Source of the DNA: CAWCHZ01 sp963795555
GTDB taxonomy: Bacteria > Actinomycetota > Thermoleophilia > Solirubrobacterales > Solirubrobacteraceae
DNA length: 64,000 nt
Direction of reading: 5' to 3'
Assembly (NCBI GenBank): GCA_963795555.1
Contig: CAWCHZ010000002.1
Coordinates: forward strand, 1,178,001-1,242,000
Every line of letters starts with the position of its first letter. Position 1 is the stretch's first letter. A program made the translations under genes and the position numbers. Below the pieces are notes generated by a model. It did no database searches, was not told the origin of the DNA, and saw nothing but the letters and a program-made list of their open reading frames with translations. This document shows positions 8,064 to 15,350 of this stretch, piece after piece.

Positions 8064-9235
8064 CGAGCGGTGGCCCGCGGTCGGGGCCGCGGCCGCCGGT
8101 GTGAGACGCCGGCAGTCTTCGTGCTCTGCTCCTCGCCGCCCAGGCCGTGATGCAGTCCGAGCCGTCTGGCGAGCTGACGCATCTCGTGGCGTTCGCCGGC
8201 GCCGACGAGCGTGACCCCGACTCCGCGGTTGCCGGCGCGTCCCGTCCGCCCAACGCGGTGGATGTAGGTGTGGTGGTCGGCAGGTGGATCGAAGTTGATC
8301 ACGTGTGAGACACCCTCGACATCGATGCCGCGCGCGGCCACATCTGTCGCGATAAGCGTATCCACGCGCCCGGACTGGAAGCCCGCCAGCGCCCGGTCGC
8401 GCTGGTTCTGCGACTTGTTGCCGTGGATCGCGACCGTTTGCACGCCTTGCGCAGCCAGGCGTTTGACGAGGCGGTCCGCCCCGCGCTTGGTGCGCACGAA
8501 GACGATCGCCCTCTCGCGCTCGCCCCGCAGCTCCTCAACGAGAGTCTCCAGTCGCTGCTCGTCGCGGACAGCGACAAACCTGTGCTCCACCAGCGCGTCC
8601 TCGCGGCGAAGGGACGCGGCGTGCTCGCGGACGATCGCGCCCGAGGTATAGAGCGCAGCGAGGTCGCCCGCGATGCCGTCGAGCGTGGCAGAGAAGAACA
8701 GCGTCTGGCGCTGCTTGGGGCAGGCGCCCACGATGCGGTCGATCGCGGGGCGGAACCCCATGTCCAGCATGCGATCGGCCTCGTCGAGTACGAGCATCCG
8801 CACCCGCTCCAGCGTGAATGCTCCGCGGGCGAGAAGGTCCTCGAGGCGACCCGGAGTGGCGACGAGGATATGCGCGCGCTTCGCCTTCGCCGCCTGCGCG
8901 CTTATGCCGACGCCGCCATAGACAGCGGCGACGCGGAGCCCGCTGACGGCGGCGATGCGCTCCAATTCGGCGACGATCTGGGCAGCCAACTCACGGGTTG
9001 GGGCCAAGACCAGCCCGCTCGGCGCCGGTCTCGACTCCAGACGCTCTACCAGCGGGATGCCAAAGGCGAGCGTCTTGCCCGACCCAGTCGGGGCCTTGAC
9101 GAGGACATCGCGTCCCGCGAGCACGTCCTCGAGGACGAGCCGCTGGACCGGGAACGGCGCCGTGATCCCACGGCGGGACAGGGCGCCGCACACGGCACCG
9201 GAGACGCCGAGATCGGCGAAGGACTGCTCAGACAT
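8060..9235 (-). CDS. DEAD-box ATP-dependent RNA helicase
   Basis: 391 residues. The Q-motif region (FADLGVSGAVCGALSRRGI) is followed by APTGSGKT (motif I), PTRELA (Ia), VLDEADRMLDMGF (II), FFSATL (III), VFVRTKRGADRL (IV), ATDVAARGIDV (V) and HRVGRTGRAG (VI). Both RecA-like domains are complete; the short basic tail resembles RhlE-type helicases. The role is remodelling RNA duplexes in ribosome assembly or mRNA decay, often cold-induced. The start ATG at 9235 has AGGAG about ten bases upstream and lies inside a 28-base tandem duplication that also created an 11-codon leader frame. Confidence 0.95.
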   Translation of the reverse strand: MSEQSFADLGVSGAVCGALSRRGITAPFPVQRLVLEDVLAGRDVLVKAPTGSGKTLAFGIPLVERLESRPAPSGLVLAPTRELAAQIVAELERIAAVSGLRVAAVYGGVGISAQAAKAKRAHILVATPGRLEDLLARGAFTLERVRMLVLDEADRMLDMGFRPAIDRIVGACPKQRQTLFFSATLDGIAGDLAALYTSGAIVREHAASLRREDALVEHRFVAVRDEQRLETLVEELRGERERAIVFVRTKRGADRLVKRLAAQGVQTVAIHGNKSQNQRDRALAGFQSGRVDTLIATDVAARGIDVEGVSHVINFDPPADHHTYIHRVGRTGRAGNRGVGVTLVGAGERHEMRQLARRLGLHHGLGGEEQSTKTAGVSHRRPRPRPRATAR

Positions 9236-9277
9236 TCAGCACTGCTCCTGACTGCTCAGACATCCAGCACTGCTCCT
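9222..9277. repeat. 28-base tandem duplication over the helicase ribosome binding site and start
   Basis: Bases 9222-9249 and 9250-9277 are identical except for one T/C at 9236/9264. On the minus strand each copy contains AGGAG, the ATG and the first codons MSEQS. The unit is not a multiple of three, so the upstream ATG (9263) is out of frame with the gene. The high identity suggests a recent slippage or recombination event. Confidence 0.9.
9228..9263 (-). CDS. Possible 11-residue leader peptide before the helicase
   Basis: The upstream copy of the duplicated start gives MSEQSGAVLNV and a TGA that overlaps the real start region (ATGTCTGA, where the gene ATG comes first). It has its own copy of the AGGAG ribosome binding site. 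If read, ribosomes would terminate five bases past the helicase ATG, allowing translational coupling. The peptide begins with the same five residues as the helicase because it derives from a copy of its start. Translation is inferred only. Confidence 0.35.
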   Translation of the reverse strand: MSEQSGAVLNV

Positions 9278-9725
9278 GACGGCGCTCGCTGCGCCTGCGG
9301 TTCGGAGGCTCTTGCTGACCCGAACCGCCCCTGGCGGGACTCAAGCGAGCTGACCTCGCGGCCGAAAGTCTCGACCGCCACCAATTACGGTAACAGAAGA
9401 CGACTTTCCAGCTGTTGCATGCGGTCATTTTGGCGATCGCCCAGATCACCGAACAGCCGCGAACGCGGGCGAACGGCCTCCCGCGAACCCCGCTCTTCTC
9501 GCTCGCTGCGCGACCCTTGCGCTCTAGCCACGCAAGCACAGCTCTTTCGAGAAGCTTCGGGCGATCGGTGAACTTCTGGACCACGGTCCCGACCACGAGA
9601 GTGAGAGTTCTGTGTCGTGCCGTACGCCCCAGTACATCCTTACGAAGGTGGCCAGCAGCAACAGCACTACGTGGGCTGCCGCGAAGAACGTCACCCGAGC
9701 CGGCGTTCCGCGTGCGGCTTGCAAA
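9236..9725. other. 490-base gap between helicase and tRNA-Pro
   Basis: It holds the second copy of the 28-base duplication, the putative helicase promoter near 9387 and an AT-richer stretch at about 9380-9440. A minus-strand frame at 9524-9724 (TTG start) would encode one membrane helix (FFAAAHVVLLLLATFV), but it has no convincing ribosome binding site or family resemblance and I do not call it. I see no mobile-element ends beside the tRNA. Confidence 0.6.
9387..9395 (-). promoter_or_regulatory. Possible extended -10 element for helicase-desaturase transcript
   Basis: Reading the minus strand gives TGTTACCGT, which fits the TGYTANCRT pattern found before rpoB, fusA, rpmJ and a glycosyltransferase in this window. 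No clear -35 box is visible, as expected for an extended -10 promoter. It would yield a leader of about 140 bases containing the duplicated start. Confidence 0.35.
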
Positions 9726-9799
9726 TCGGGGCGCCCAGATTCGAACTGGGGACCTCACCGACCCGAACGGTGCGCGCTACCAGGCTGCGCCACGCCCCG
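9726..9799 (-). tRNA. tRNA-Pro, anticodon CGG
   Basis: The minus strand folds as a full cloverleaf. The acceptor arms CGGGGCG (9793-9799) and CGCCCCG (9727-9733) pair, the D-loop contains AGCCTGGTAGC, the anticodon stem CACCG/CGGTG encloses TTCGGGT (anticodon CGG) and the T-arm contains GTTCGAATC. Base 9726 supplies discriminator A. No CCA is encoded, so it must be added by the CCA-adding enzyme. Confidence 0.95.
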
Positions 9800-9869
9800 A
9801 TGACCATCTGAGTATTCCACAGGGCGACAGCTCGTCCGGCGGCGGCCGACACCCGGGCGGCCGCCGGCC

Positions 9870-11894
9870 TCAGGCTCCAAGGCCCGAGGAGAGCAGCCCG
9901 CTCACGGTCTTGGTGATCGTCGAGGAGGCGGCGGTGACCGTCGAGGAGGCGGCGGTGACCGTCGAGGTCGTCGCGCTCGCTCCGCTGACCGTCGAGGTCG
10001 TGCGCGAGACGGTCGACGTGACCGCGTTCGTCCCGGTCGAGGAGACGCTGCTGCCGGCGCTCGCGACGGCGCTTCCCGCGTTAGGCACCGTGCTGGCCGC
10101 GCGCGAGACGGTGCCCCCAGCGCTCGACACGGTGCTGCCAGCGGAGGCTCCCACAACCGGCAGCTTGCCGACCGACGAGCCCACCGACTGGACCGCGGAG
10201 CCCGCCGACTGCGCCGCCTTGCCGACGGTGCTGGTGGCGCCGCTCACAACCCCGCTGACGACACCGTTGACCACCCCACCAGCCCCGCTGACGACACCGT
10301 TGACCACCCCACCAGCCCCGCTGACGACACCGTTGACCACCCCACCAGCCCCGCTGACGACACCGTTGACCACCCCACCAGCCCCGCTGACGACACCGTT
10401 GACCACCCCACCAGCCCCGCTGACGACACCGTTGACCACCCCACCAGCCCCGCTGACGACACCGTTGACCACCCCACCAGCCCCGCTGACGACGACACCA
10501 CCAGCGCCGCTCACGAGCCCCGAGCCACGGCCCTGCGCACCGCCGGACCCGGCCGCGACACCGGGCCCCGAGCCACCGGCCGCGGGCGAGGATCCCGCGC
10601 CCGCTCCGAACGAGCCGCCCGTGCCGGCGCCGCCGGCACCCCCACCGCGTGCGCCGCCAGAGCTGCCCGATCCAGTCGCGCCAGCCCCAGACGGCGGGCC
10701 ACTGGAGACGCCAGCCCCAGGCAAGCCACCAGAGACATCGCTCCCAGGCAGCACGCCGCCGGAGGTGCCAGCGCGACCATTCAGAGCAGCCGCATGCTGA
10801 TGAGCCGCTGCCTGCGCCTTCGTGCCCGGGTCCGACCCCAGGCCCAACGCCAGCACGATCGCTACACCGATCAGCGGCACGCTCGCTACGCTGATCGGAT
10901 CGCCGCCGGACCGGGAGACCCCCTCGGCGACCATCCCGGCGTGGCGCCCGAGGCCACGCGCGCGATCCGCGATGCAGCCAAGGCCACGCGCGCGGCGGCC
11001 GAGGCGCAACCACCAGGCGACCAGCGGCGCGAGCCCCGGCAGCGGCAGCAGGGCGCCCACCCGCTGGGGCAGCGTGCGCGGCACGGCGATGCCAGCGAGC
11101 CCCGCGTAGCTGCGACAGGGCAAGCACCAGGCGACGTGGCGCTGCAGCGCGCGGCGATCGCGCGCCCCCGGGCCGCCGGCAGCATCCGCGCCGCGAGCGG
11201 CGCTCGCGTCGAGCAGCGCCCGCACACGCAGGCAGCGCTCGCCCGAGAGCAGCTCGCGGTACTCGGCGCTCAGCCGGCGGCGGGCTCGATAGAGCGTGCT
11301 CTCGACAGCGGGCCCACTCAGCTTCAATCGCTCGCCGATCTCGTCGTAGGAGCGACCCTCGAGCTCGCGCAGCACCAGCGCGTCGTGGTGCACCGCGTCC
11401 AGCCCATGGAACGCGCCGCGGAGCTGGCGCAGCGAGTGCTTGCGCTCGAGCACGACATCGGGCGGCGCGGGGGTGGCGGCACTGGCGCAGCCGAGCGCGT
11501 CGCCGTCCTGCTCGGCGACCTGCTCCAGCGTCACCTCCGTCCGGCGCCGGCTGCGGCGATAGCTGTCGATCGCGGCGTTGCGGGCGACCTCGCGGATCCA
11601 GGGACGGAAGCTGAGCGGGCCGGAGGGCGCACGGATTCCCCGCAGGGCCGCGATGAAGACGTCCTGCGCGAGGTCCTCGGCGAGACTCGGATCGCGCACC
11701 ACACGCAGCAGCTCGGCAACCACCTGATCGCGGTGGCGCCGGTAGAGCTGCTCGAAGGCGCGATCGTCGCCGCGGCGGGCGGCGGACACGAGCTCGGCGT
11801 CAGTCAGCGAGGCCGATGGACACAGCCGTGCGGCGCGGGCGGCTGCGCCACGGACTCGGTCTCGTTGAGCGTTCCCTACTCGCTGCGCTCGCAC
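9870..11894 (-). CDS. ECF-type sigma factor fused to ZAS-like motif, TM helix and repeat-rich tail
   Basis: 674 residues from a GTG with GGGGAG four bases upstream. Residues about 30-115 form sigma region 2 (AFEQLYRRHRDQVV, LAEDLAQDVFIAAL, RPWIREVARNAAIDSYRR); about 155-212 form region 4 (LVLRELEGRSYDEIGERL, VESTLYRARRRL). Then comes H253-x3-C257-x2-C260, the zinc-binding anti-sigma (ZAS) signature, a hydrophobic helix at about 336-353 (ISVASVPLIGVAIVLALG) and 320 residues of Gly/Ser/Ala/Val low complexity, including seven 11-residue repeats (about 471-548). The tail lacks Cys. I infer a membrane-tethered sigma whose own ZAS domain restrains it and whose tail lies outside the membrane. No separate anti-sigma gene is adjacent. 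Confidence 0.85.
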   Translation of the reverse strand: MRAQRVGNAQRDRVRGAAARAARLCPSASLTDAELVSAARRGDDRAFEQLYRRHRDQVVAELLRVVRDPSLAEDLAQDVFIAALRGIRAPSGPLSFRPWIREVARNAAIDSYRRSRRRTEVTLEQVAEQDGDALGCASAATPAPPDVVLERKHSLRQLRGAFHGLDAVHHDALVLRELEGRSYDEIGERLKLSGPAVESTLYRARRRLSAEYRELLSGERCLRVRALLDASAARGADAAGGPGARDRRALQRHVAWCLPCRSYAGLAGIAVPRTLPQRVGALLPLPGLAPLVAWWLRLGRRARGLGCIADRARGLGRHAGMVAEGVSRSGGDPISVASVPLIGVAIVLALGLGSDPGTKAQAAAHQHAAALNGRAGTSGGVLPGSDVSGGLPGAGVSSGPPSGAGATGSGSSGGARGGGAGGAGTGGSFGAGAGSSPAAGGSGPGVAAGSGGAQGRGSGLVSGAGGVVVSGAGGVVNGVVSGAGGVVNGVVSGAGGVVNGVVSGAGGVVNGVVSGAGGVVNGVVSGAGGVVNGVVSGAGGVVNGVVSGVVSGATSTVGKAAQSAGSAVQSVGSSVGKLPVVGASAGSTVSSAGGTVSRAASTVPNAGSAVASAGSSVSSTGTNAVTSTVSRTTSTVSGASATTSTVTAASSTVTAASSTITKTVSGLLSSGLGA
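10252..10482. repeat. Seven tandem 33-base repeats inside the sigma-fusion gene
   Basis: Units start at 10252, 10285, 10318, 10351, 10384, 10417 and 10450, each reading CCGCTGACGACACCGTTGAC and on through 13 further bases, identical as far as can be read. They keep frame and encode SGAGGVVNGVV on the minus strand. A partial eighth copy follows. There are no spacers, so this is not a CRISPR array. Near-identity between copies implies recent expansion. Confidence 0.95.
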
Positions 11895-11980
11895 AAGGCT
11901 CCCCGTGTAGCGTTACCGCGGACCGGAATCGTACTTCTCCAGATCATGCTGAGGTCCTTCGAAGTAGTCAAATGCATCGT

Positions 11981-12745
11981 ATGACCGTCCAGCCGTTGCA
12001 TGACGTCATACGCTTCGCCGACGAGCTGCTCGACGCCCCGGCGTTTGCCGACTACGGCCCCAACGGGCTCCAGGTGCCGGGTCGCGACGAGGTCCGCAAG
12101 GTCGTCAGCGGCGTCTCGGCCAGTCTCGAGCTGCTCGAACGCGCTGCCGCCGCCGGGGCGGACCTGATCCTCGTCCACCACGGCCTCTTCTGGGACGGCG
12201 ACGAGCGCCGCCTGACGCCGTTGATGGCGCGCCGGCTTGGACTGCTGCTGGGACGGGACATCGCGCTGGCCGCCTACCACCTGCCGCTCGACGCGCACCC
12301 GCAGATCGGCAACAACGCCCTGCTGGCCGAGGCGCTGGGACTCGAGCGGCGCGAGCCCTTCGCCGCCGTCCAGGGTCGCCCGATCGGCGTGCGCGGCCGC
12401 TTTCCCGACGGCATCGCGATCGACGAGCTGATCGCGCGTGTGCGGACGGTGACCGAACGTGAGCCACTGGCGTTCGCCCACGGCCCGGCGCGCGTGCAAA
12501 CGCTTGGCATCGTCTCCGGCGGCGCTGGCCGCCAGCTCACCGAGGCGATCGACGGCGGCCTGGACGCCTTCCTCACCGGGGAGCCTGAGGAGCCGGCTCA
12601 GGCGCTCGCCCGCGAGGCGGGCGTCCACTTCATCGCGGCCGGCCACCACGCAACCGAGCGACTGGGCGTGCAGCGCCTGGGCTCGCTGGTCGCCGAGCAG
12701 TTCGGTCTCGACCACGAGTACATCGAGGTCGCCAACCCCGTGTGA
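11981..12745 (+). CDS. Nif3-like dinuclear metal-centre protein (YbgI/DUF34 family)
   Basis: 254 residues from the ATG at 11981 (MTVQPLHDVIRFADELL); an ATG three codons earlier at 11972 is an alternative. No Shine-Dalgarno sequence precedes either. Signature pieces are DYGPNGLQV, LILVHHGLFW (two metal-binding His), AYHLPLDAHPQIGNNALLAE (metal-binding Asp/His) and the C-terminal FIAAGHHATERLG. It is shorter than the form with an inserted PII-like domain. The family is universal, sometimes labelled GTP cyclohydrolase 1 type 2; its true role is uncertain. It is transcribed divergently from the sigma-fusion gene, 86 bases apart. Confidence 0.85.
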   Translation: MTVQPLHDVIRFADELLDAPAFADYGPNGLQVPGRDEVRKVVSGVSASLELLERAAAAGADLILVHHGLFWDGDERRLTPLMARRLGLLLGRDIALAAYHLPLDAHPQIGNNALLAEALGLERREPFAAVQGRPIGVRGRFPDGIAIDELIARVRTVTEREPLAFAHGPARVQTLGIVSGGAGRQLTEAIDGGLDAFLTGEPEEPAQALAREAGVHFIAAGHHATERLGVQRLGSLVAEQFGLDHEYIEVANPV

Positions 12746-12781
12746 GTAGGTCGCCAGCCCGCGCGCACGGCCAGATCCACC

Positions 12782-12810
12782 TTGTGGTCGTCCGCTCGAG
12801 CCGGTATACG
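12782..12810 (+). promoter_or_regulatory. Predicted sigma-70-type promoter for the small IF2-N-like gene
   Basis: TTGTGG (12782-12787), a 17-base spacer and TATACG (12805-12810) lie about 40 bases before the ATG at 12851, and AGGAGG (12835-12840) is in place as ribosome binding site. The optimal spacing makes this one of the clearest promoters in the window. Confidence 0.55.
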
Positions 12811-12850
12811 TTCAATCTCCAGGGTCATCGACACAGGAGGCCAGCCATCG

Positions 12851-13027
12851 ATGGCGGTGCATCTGACGCCCACGGAACTTGCTCGAGAGGCCGGACTGGA
12901 CCGGCGTGAGGTCATCGACAAGTGCATGGAGATGGGCGTCCCAATCTTCAACGGCCGCATCGACAAGACGCTGTTTTTGACGAGTCTGCGCCAGTACGTA
13001 ACCCTCGCCACACCCGTGCAGGCCTGA
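12851..13027 (+). CDS. Small basic protein resembling the IF2 N-terminal helical domain
   Basis: 58 residues. A perfect AGGAGG ten bases upstream fixes the start; the frame extends to 12782 but without support. The segment LTPTELAREAGLDRREVIDK followed by CMEMGVPIFNGRIDKTLF has the pattern of the small three-helix IF2_N module (ELAKELGVSSKELI-like) also found in stand-alone DNA- or RNA-binding proteins. It is monocistronic, with its own promoter and a hairpin downstream. A translation- or nucleoid-associated role is a guess; no partner is evident beside it. Confidence 0.7.
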   Translation: MAVHLTPTELAREAGLDRREVIDKCMEMGVPIFNGRIDKTLFLTSLRQYVTLATPVQA

Positions 13028-13086
13028 GTCCGCGCTCAGCGGACGCCAGCAGCGGCGACGGGACACCTCCACCGGAGTTGTTGATC

Positions 13087-13117
13087 GACCGCCCCTCGGC
13101 TCGAGCCAGGGGCGGTC
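13087..13117 (+). terminator. Hairpin terminator after the small IF2-N-like gene
   Basis: GACCGCCCCT (13087-13096) pairs perfectly with AGGGGCGGTC (13108-13117) around an 11-base loop that itself contains the palindrome GGCTCGAGCC. No T-run follows, as is common in GC-rich actinobacterial terminators. Confidence 0.6.
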
Positions 13118-13120
13118 GGC

Positions 13121-13185
13121 GTCGGTCGAGCCGCGTAGACGCGGCGTCGGTCGAGCCGCGTAGACGCGGCGCCCGTCGAGCCGCG
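13121..13185. repeat. Tandem 25-base repeats, each with a short hairpin
   Basis: Two identical 25-base units (13121-13145, 13146-13170) and a partial third (13171-13185) repeat GTCGAGCCGCG. Each full unit contains GCCGCGT-AG-ACGCGGC, a seven-base-pair hairpin. They lie between the terminator and the acyl-CoA synthetase. A -10-like TAAGAT follows at 13197-13202. They could be transcription-factor sites or a product of slippage. Confidence 0.7.
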
Positions 13186-13211
13186 TTGGGGATGACTAAG
13201 ATCCCAGCCCC

Positions 13212-15251
13212 TTGGCATCGACGCATGAAGACGTGCGCGCCGAGACGGCGCAGCTGAGCGACGCCGCGCGGCAGGCAGCCAGCGCGATGGACGCCTCCAC
13301 GGGCGCCGCGACGATCGCCCAGCTGATGGCGCTGGCCGCCGAGCGACACCGTGACAAGCCCGCCATCTCCTTCAAGCGCGACGGCGAATGGGAGCAGCTG
13401 ACCTACGGCGAGGTGGGCGGGATCGTCGAGGAGGTGGCGCTCGGCCTGATCGAGCTCGGGCTGCAGCCCGGCGAGCGCGTCTGCATCCTCGCCACGACGC
13501 GTCCCGAATGGACCTATGTCGACTTCGCCGCAGCCGCCGCGGGCGCCGTCGTCGTGCCGATCTATGCGACCAACTCGGCGCAAGAGTGCGCCTGGGTGGC
13601 CGCAAACTCGGGCGCCTGCGTGATCGTCTGCGAGGACGCCGCGCAGCTCGCCAAGATCGAGGCCGTACGCGACCAGCTGCCCGCGCTGCGCAGCCTGATC
13701 CTGATCGAGGCGCCCAACGCAAGCGGCGAGGCGTCCGCAGCCGGCGAGGCTTCCGCAGCCGGCGAGGCTTCCGCAGCCGGCAAGGCTTCCGCAGCCGGCG
13801 AGGCTTCCGCAGCCGGCGAGGCTTCCGCAGCCGGCAAGGCCTCCGGGGGCGGGGATGCCCCCGGAGACGGTGCATCCGCGCCGGGCGACTTGCTGACCCT
13901 CGCGCAGCTGCGCGAGCGCGGTCGCCGCGGCGACCGCGGCGTGCTGGCAGCACGCCGGGAGGCGGTCCGTCCCGAGGATCCCTACACCTTCATATACACC
14001 TCAGGAACGACCGGCCCGCCGAAGGGCTGCGTGCTGACGCACGCCAACTTCCGCGCCGTCATCGACATGACGATCCTCGCCGGCACGATCCACGAGGGCG
14101 AGAGCATCTACCTGTACCTGCCGTTGGCGCACGCGTTTGCGCGGCTGGTGCAGCTGAGCGCGCTCGACACCGGGCTGCAGCTCGCCTACTTCTCCGGCGA
14201 CACCCAACAGATCATCGCCGAGCTCAACGAGATCCGGCCGACATTCCTGCCGTCGGTGCCGCGGATCTTCGAGAAGATCTATGCCTTCGTGACCGGCGCG
14301 ATCGAGCACGCTCCGGCCGAGGAGCAGGAGCGCTTTCGCGAGGCGATCGCCGTCGGCCTCGAGGTGCGCGCGCTTCAGGCCGCCGGCAAGCCGGTCCCCG
14401 CTGAGCTTCAGGAGCGCTTCGACGCCGCCGACGAGCGCCTCTACCGCAACGTGCGAGCGGCGTTCGGCGGCAACCTGCGTCAGGCGATCTCCGGTGCCGC
14501 GCCGATCGCGCGGGAGATCCTCGAGTTCTTCTACGCCTGCGGGGTGCCGGTGCTGGAGGCCTACGGCCTGACTGAGACCTCGACCGCGGCCAGCCTCCAG
14601 ACCGTCGAGGACTTCCGCCTGGGAACGGTCGGCCGGGCGCTGCCCGGCACCGAGATCCGCATCGCCGAGGATGGCGAGGTGCTGCTCAAGGGGCCGCACA
14701 TCTTCGTGGGCTATCACCAGGACGAGGCGGCCACGCGTGCGGTGCTGATCGACGGGTGGCTGCACACCGGCGACCTCGGCGAGCTCGACGACGATGGCTT
14801 CCTGCTCATCACCGGCCGCAAGAAGGACATCATCATCACCGCCGGCGGCAAGAACCTGACGCCCGCCAACCTCGAGAACGAGCTCAAGCGCTCGCGCTGG
14901 ATCTCGCAGGCCGTGATGCTCGGCGACCGGCGCCCCTATCCGATCGCGCTGATCACACTCGAAGAGGAGACGATCGTGCCGTGGGCGCGCGAGCACGGCC
15001 TGCCCGAGGACATTGCGAGCCTCGCCCACGACCCGCAGGTACGTGCGCTGATCGAATCCGAGCTTGCCGCGGTCAATGCCAACTACGCGAGCGTTGCGCA
15101 GATCAAGCGCTTCGCGATCCTCGAGCGCGATCTCAGCCAGGAGACGGGCGAGCTGACCCCAACCCTCAAGGTCAAGCGCAACGTCGTCGCCGAGAAGTTC
15201 GCCGACGCGATCGCCGCGGTCTACGACGCGCCAGACGGCCGCGCGACGTGA
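13212..15251 (+). CDS. Long-chain fatty-acid--CoA ligase (AMP-forming, FadD15-like)
   Basis: 679 residues if started at TTG 13212; GTG 13233 or ATG 13287 are equally possible because no ribosome binding site decides it and a -10-like TAAGAT ends only nine bases before the TTG. YTSGTTGPPKGCVLTH is the ATP/AMP motif, EAYGLTETSTAASL the acyl-adenylate site, GWLHTGDLGELDDDGFL and ITGRKKDIIITAGGKNL the hinge and catalytic-loop motifs. It activates fatty acids to acyl-CoA for lipid synthesis or beta-oxidation. Between residues about 173 and 214 there is a low-complexity Ala/Ser/Gly/Glu insertion built of six-residue repeats. The 3' end is duplicated just downstream. Confidence 0.93.
   Translation: MASTHEDVRAETAQLSDAARQAASAMDASTGAATIAQLMALAAERHRDKPAISFKRDGEWEQLTYGEVGGIVEEVALGLIELGLQPGERVCILATTRPEWTYVDFAAAAAGAVVVPIYATNSAQECAWVAANSGACVIVCEDAAQLAKIEAVRDQLPALRSLILIEAPNASGEASAAGEASAAGEASAAGKASAAGEASAAGEASAAGKASGGGDAPGDGASAPGDLLTLAQLRERGRRGDRGVLAARREAVRPEDPYTFIYTSGTTGPPKGCVLTHANFRAVIDMTILAGTIHEGESIYLYLPLAHAFARLVQLSALDTGLQLAYFSGDTQQIIAELNEIRPTFLPSVPRIFEKIYAFVTGAIEHAPAEEQERFREAIAVGLEVRALQAAGKPVPAELQERFDAADERLYRNVRAAFGGNLRQAISGAAPIAREILEFFYACGVPVLEAYGLTETSTAASLQTVEDFRLGTVGRALPGTEIRIAEDGEVLLKGPHIFVGYHQDEAATRAVLIDGWLHTGDLGELDDDGFLLITGRKKDIIITAGGKNLTPANLENELKRSRWISQAVMLGDRRPYPIALITLEEETIVPWAREHGLPEDIASLAHDPQVRALIESELAAVNANYASVAQIKRFAILERDLSQETGELTPTLKVKRNVVAEKFADAIAAVYDAPDGRAT
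13728..13853. repeat. 18-base tandem repeats inside the acyl-CoA synthetase gene
   Basis: Six units of 18 bases (from 13728) and a degenerate seventh encode EASAAG or KASAAG in frame. They fall in a surface loop between the N-terminal domain core and the ATP-binding motif, so expansion is probably tolerated. Most copies differ by one base only. Confidence 0.9.
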
Positions 15252-15304
15252 CCGCCGCGGTCTACGACGCGCCCGACGGCCGTCCGAGCGACGCCTCCGC
15301 CTGA
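15248..15304 (+). CDS. Possible 18-residue minigene made by duplication of the synthetase 3' end
   Basis: GTG at 15248 overlaps the synthetase stop as GTGA and opens MTAAVYDAPDGRPSDASA before TGA at 15302. It arose because a roughly 41-base segment of the gene's last codons (15212-15241 recurs at 15253-15282 with one change) was copied in tandem; the parent ends AAVYDAPDGRAT. There is no ribosome binding site beyond coupling to the upstream stop. Translation unproven. Confidence 0.3.
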   Translation: MTAAVYDAPDGRPSDASA

Positions 15305-15350
15305 GTGTAGGCGCGCAACCCGCGGGCTCGGCGCGTGTTGTCGCACGCGA

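Noticed and set aside
9228..9758. 176-codon minus-strand frame between the tRNA and helicase
   Set aside because: It starts inside the tRNA gene and has Arg/Ser-rich shadow composition; only its last 11 codons (the duplicated start) are considered.
9600..9800. Possible integration site beside tRNA-Pro
   Set aside because: No repeated copy of the tRNA 3' end, no integrase and no compositional break are visible.
10252..10482. Regular 33-base direct repeats resembling a CRISPR array
   Set aside because: Repeats are contiguous without spacers, keep an open frame and encode SGAGGVVNGVV within a larger protein.
13121..13185. Tandem hairpin repeats as a riboswitch
   Set aside because: They are simple 25-base repeats with seven-base-pair hairpins and no conserved riboswitch core.
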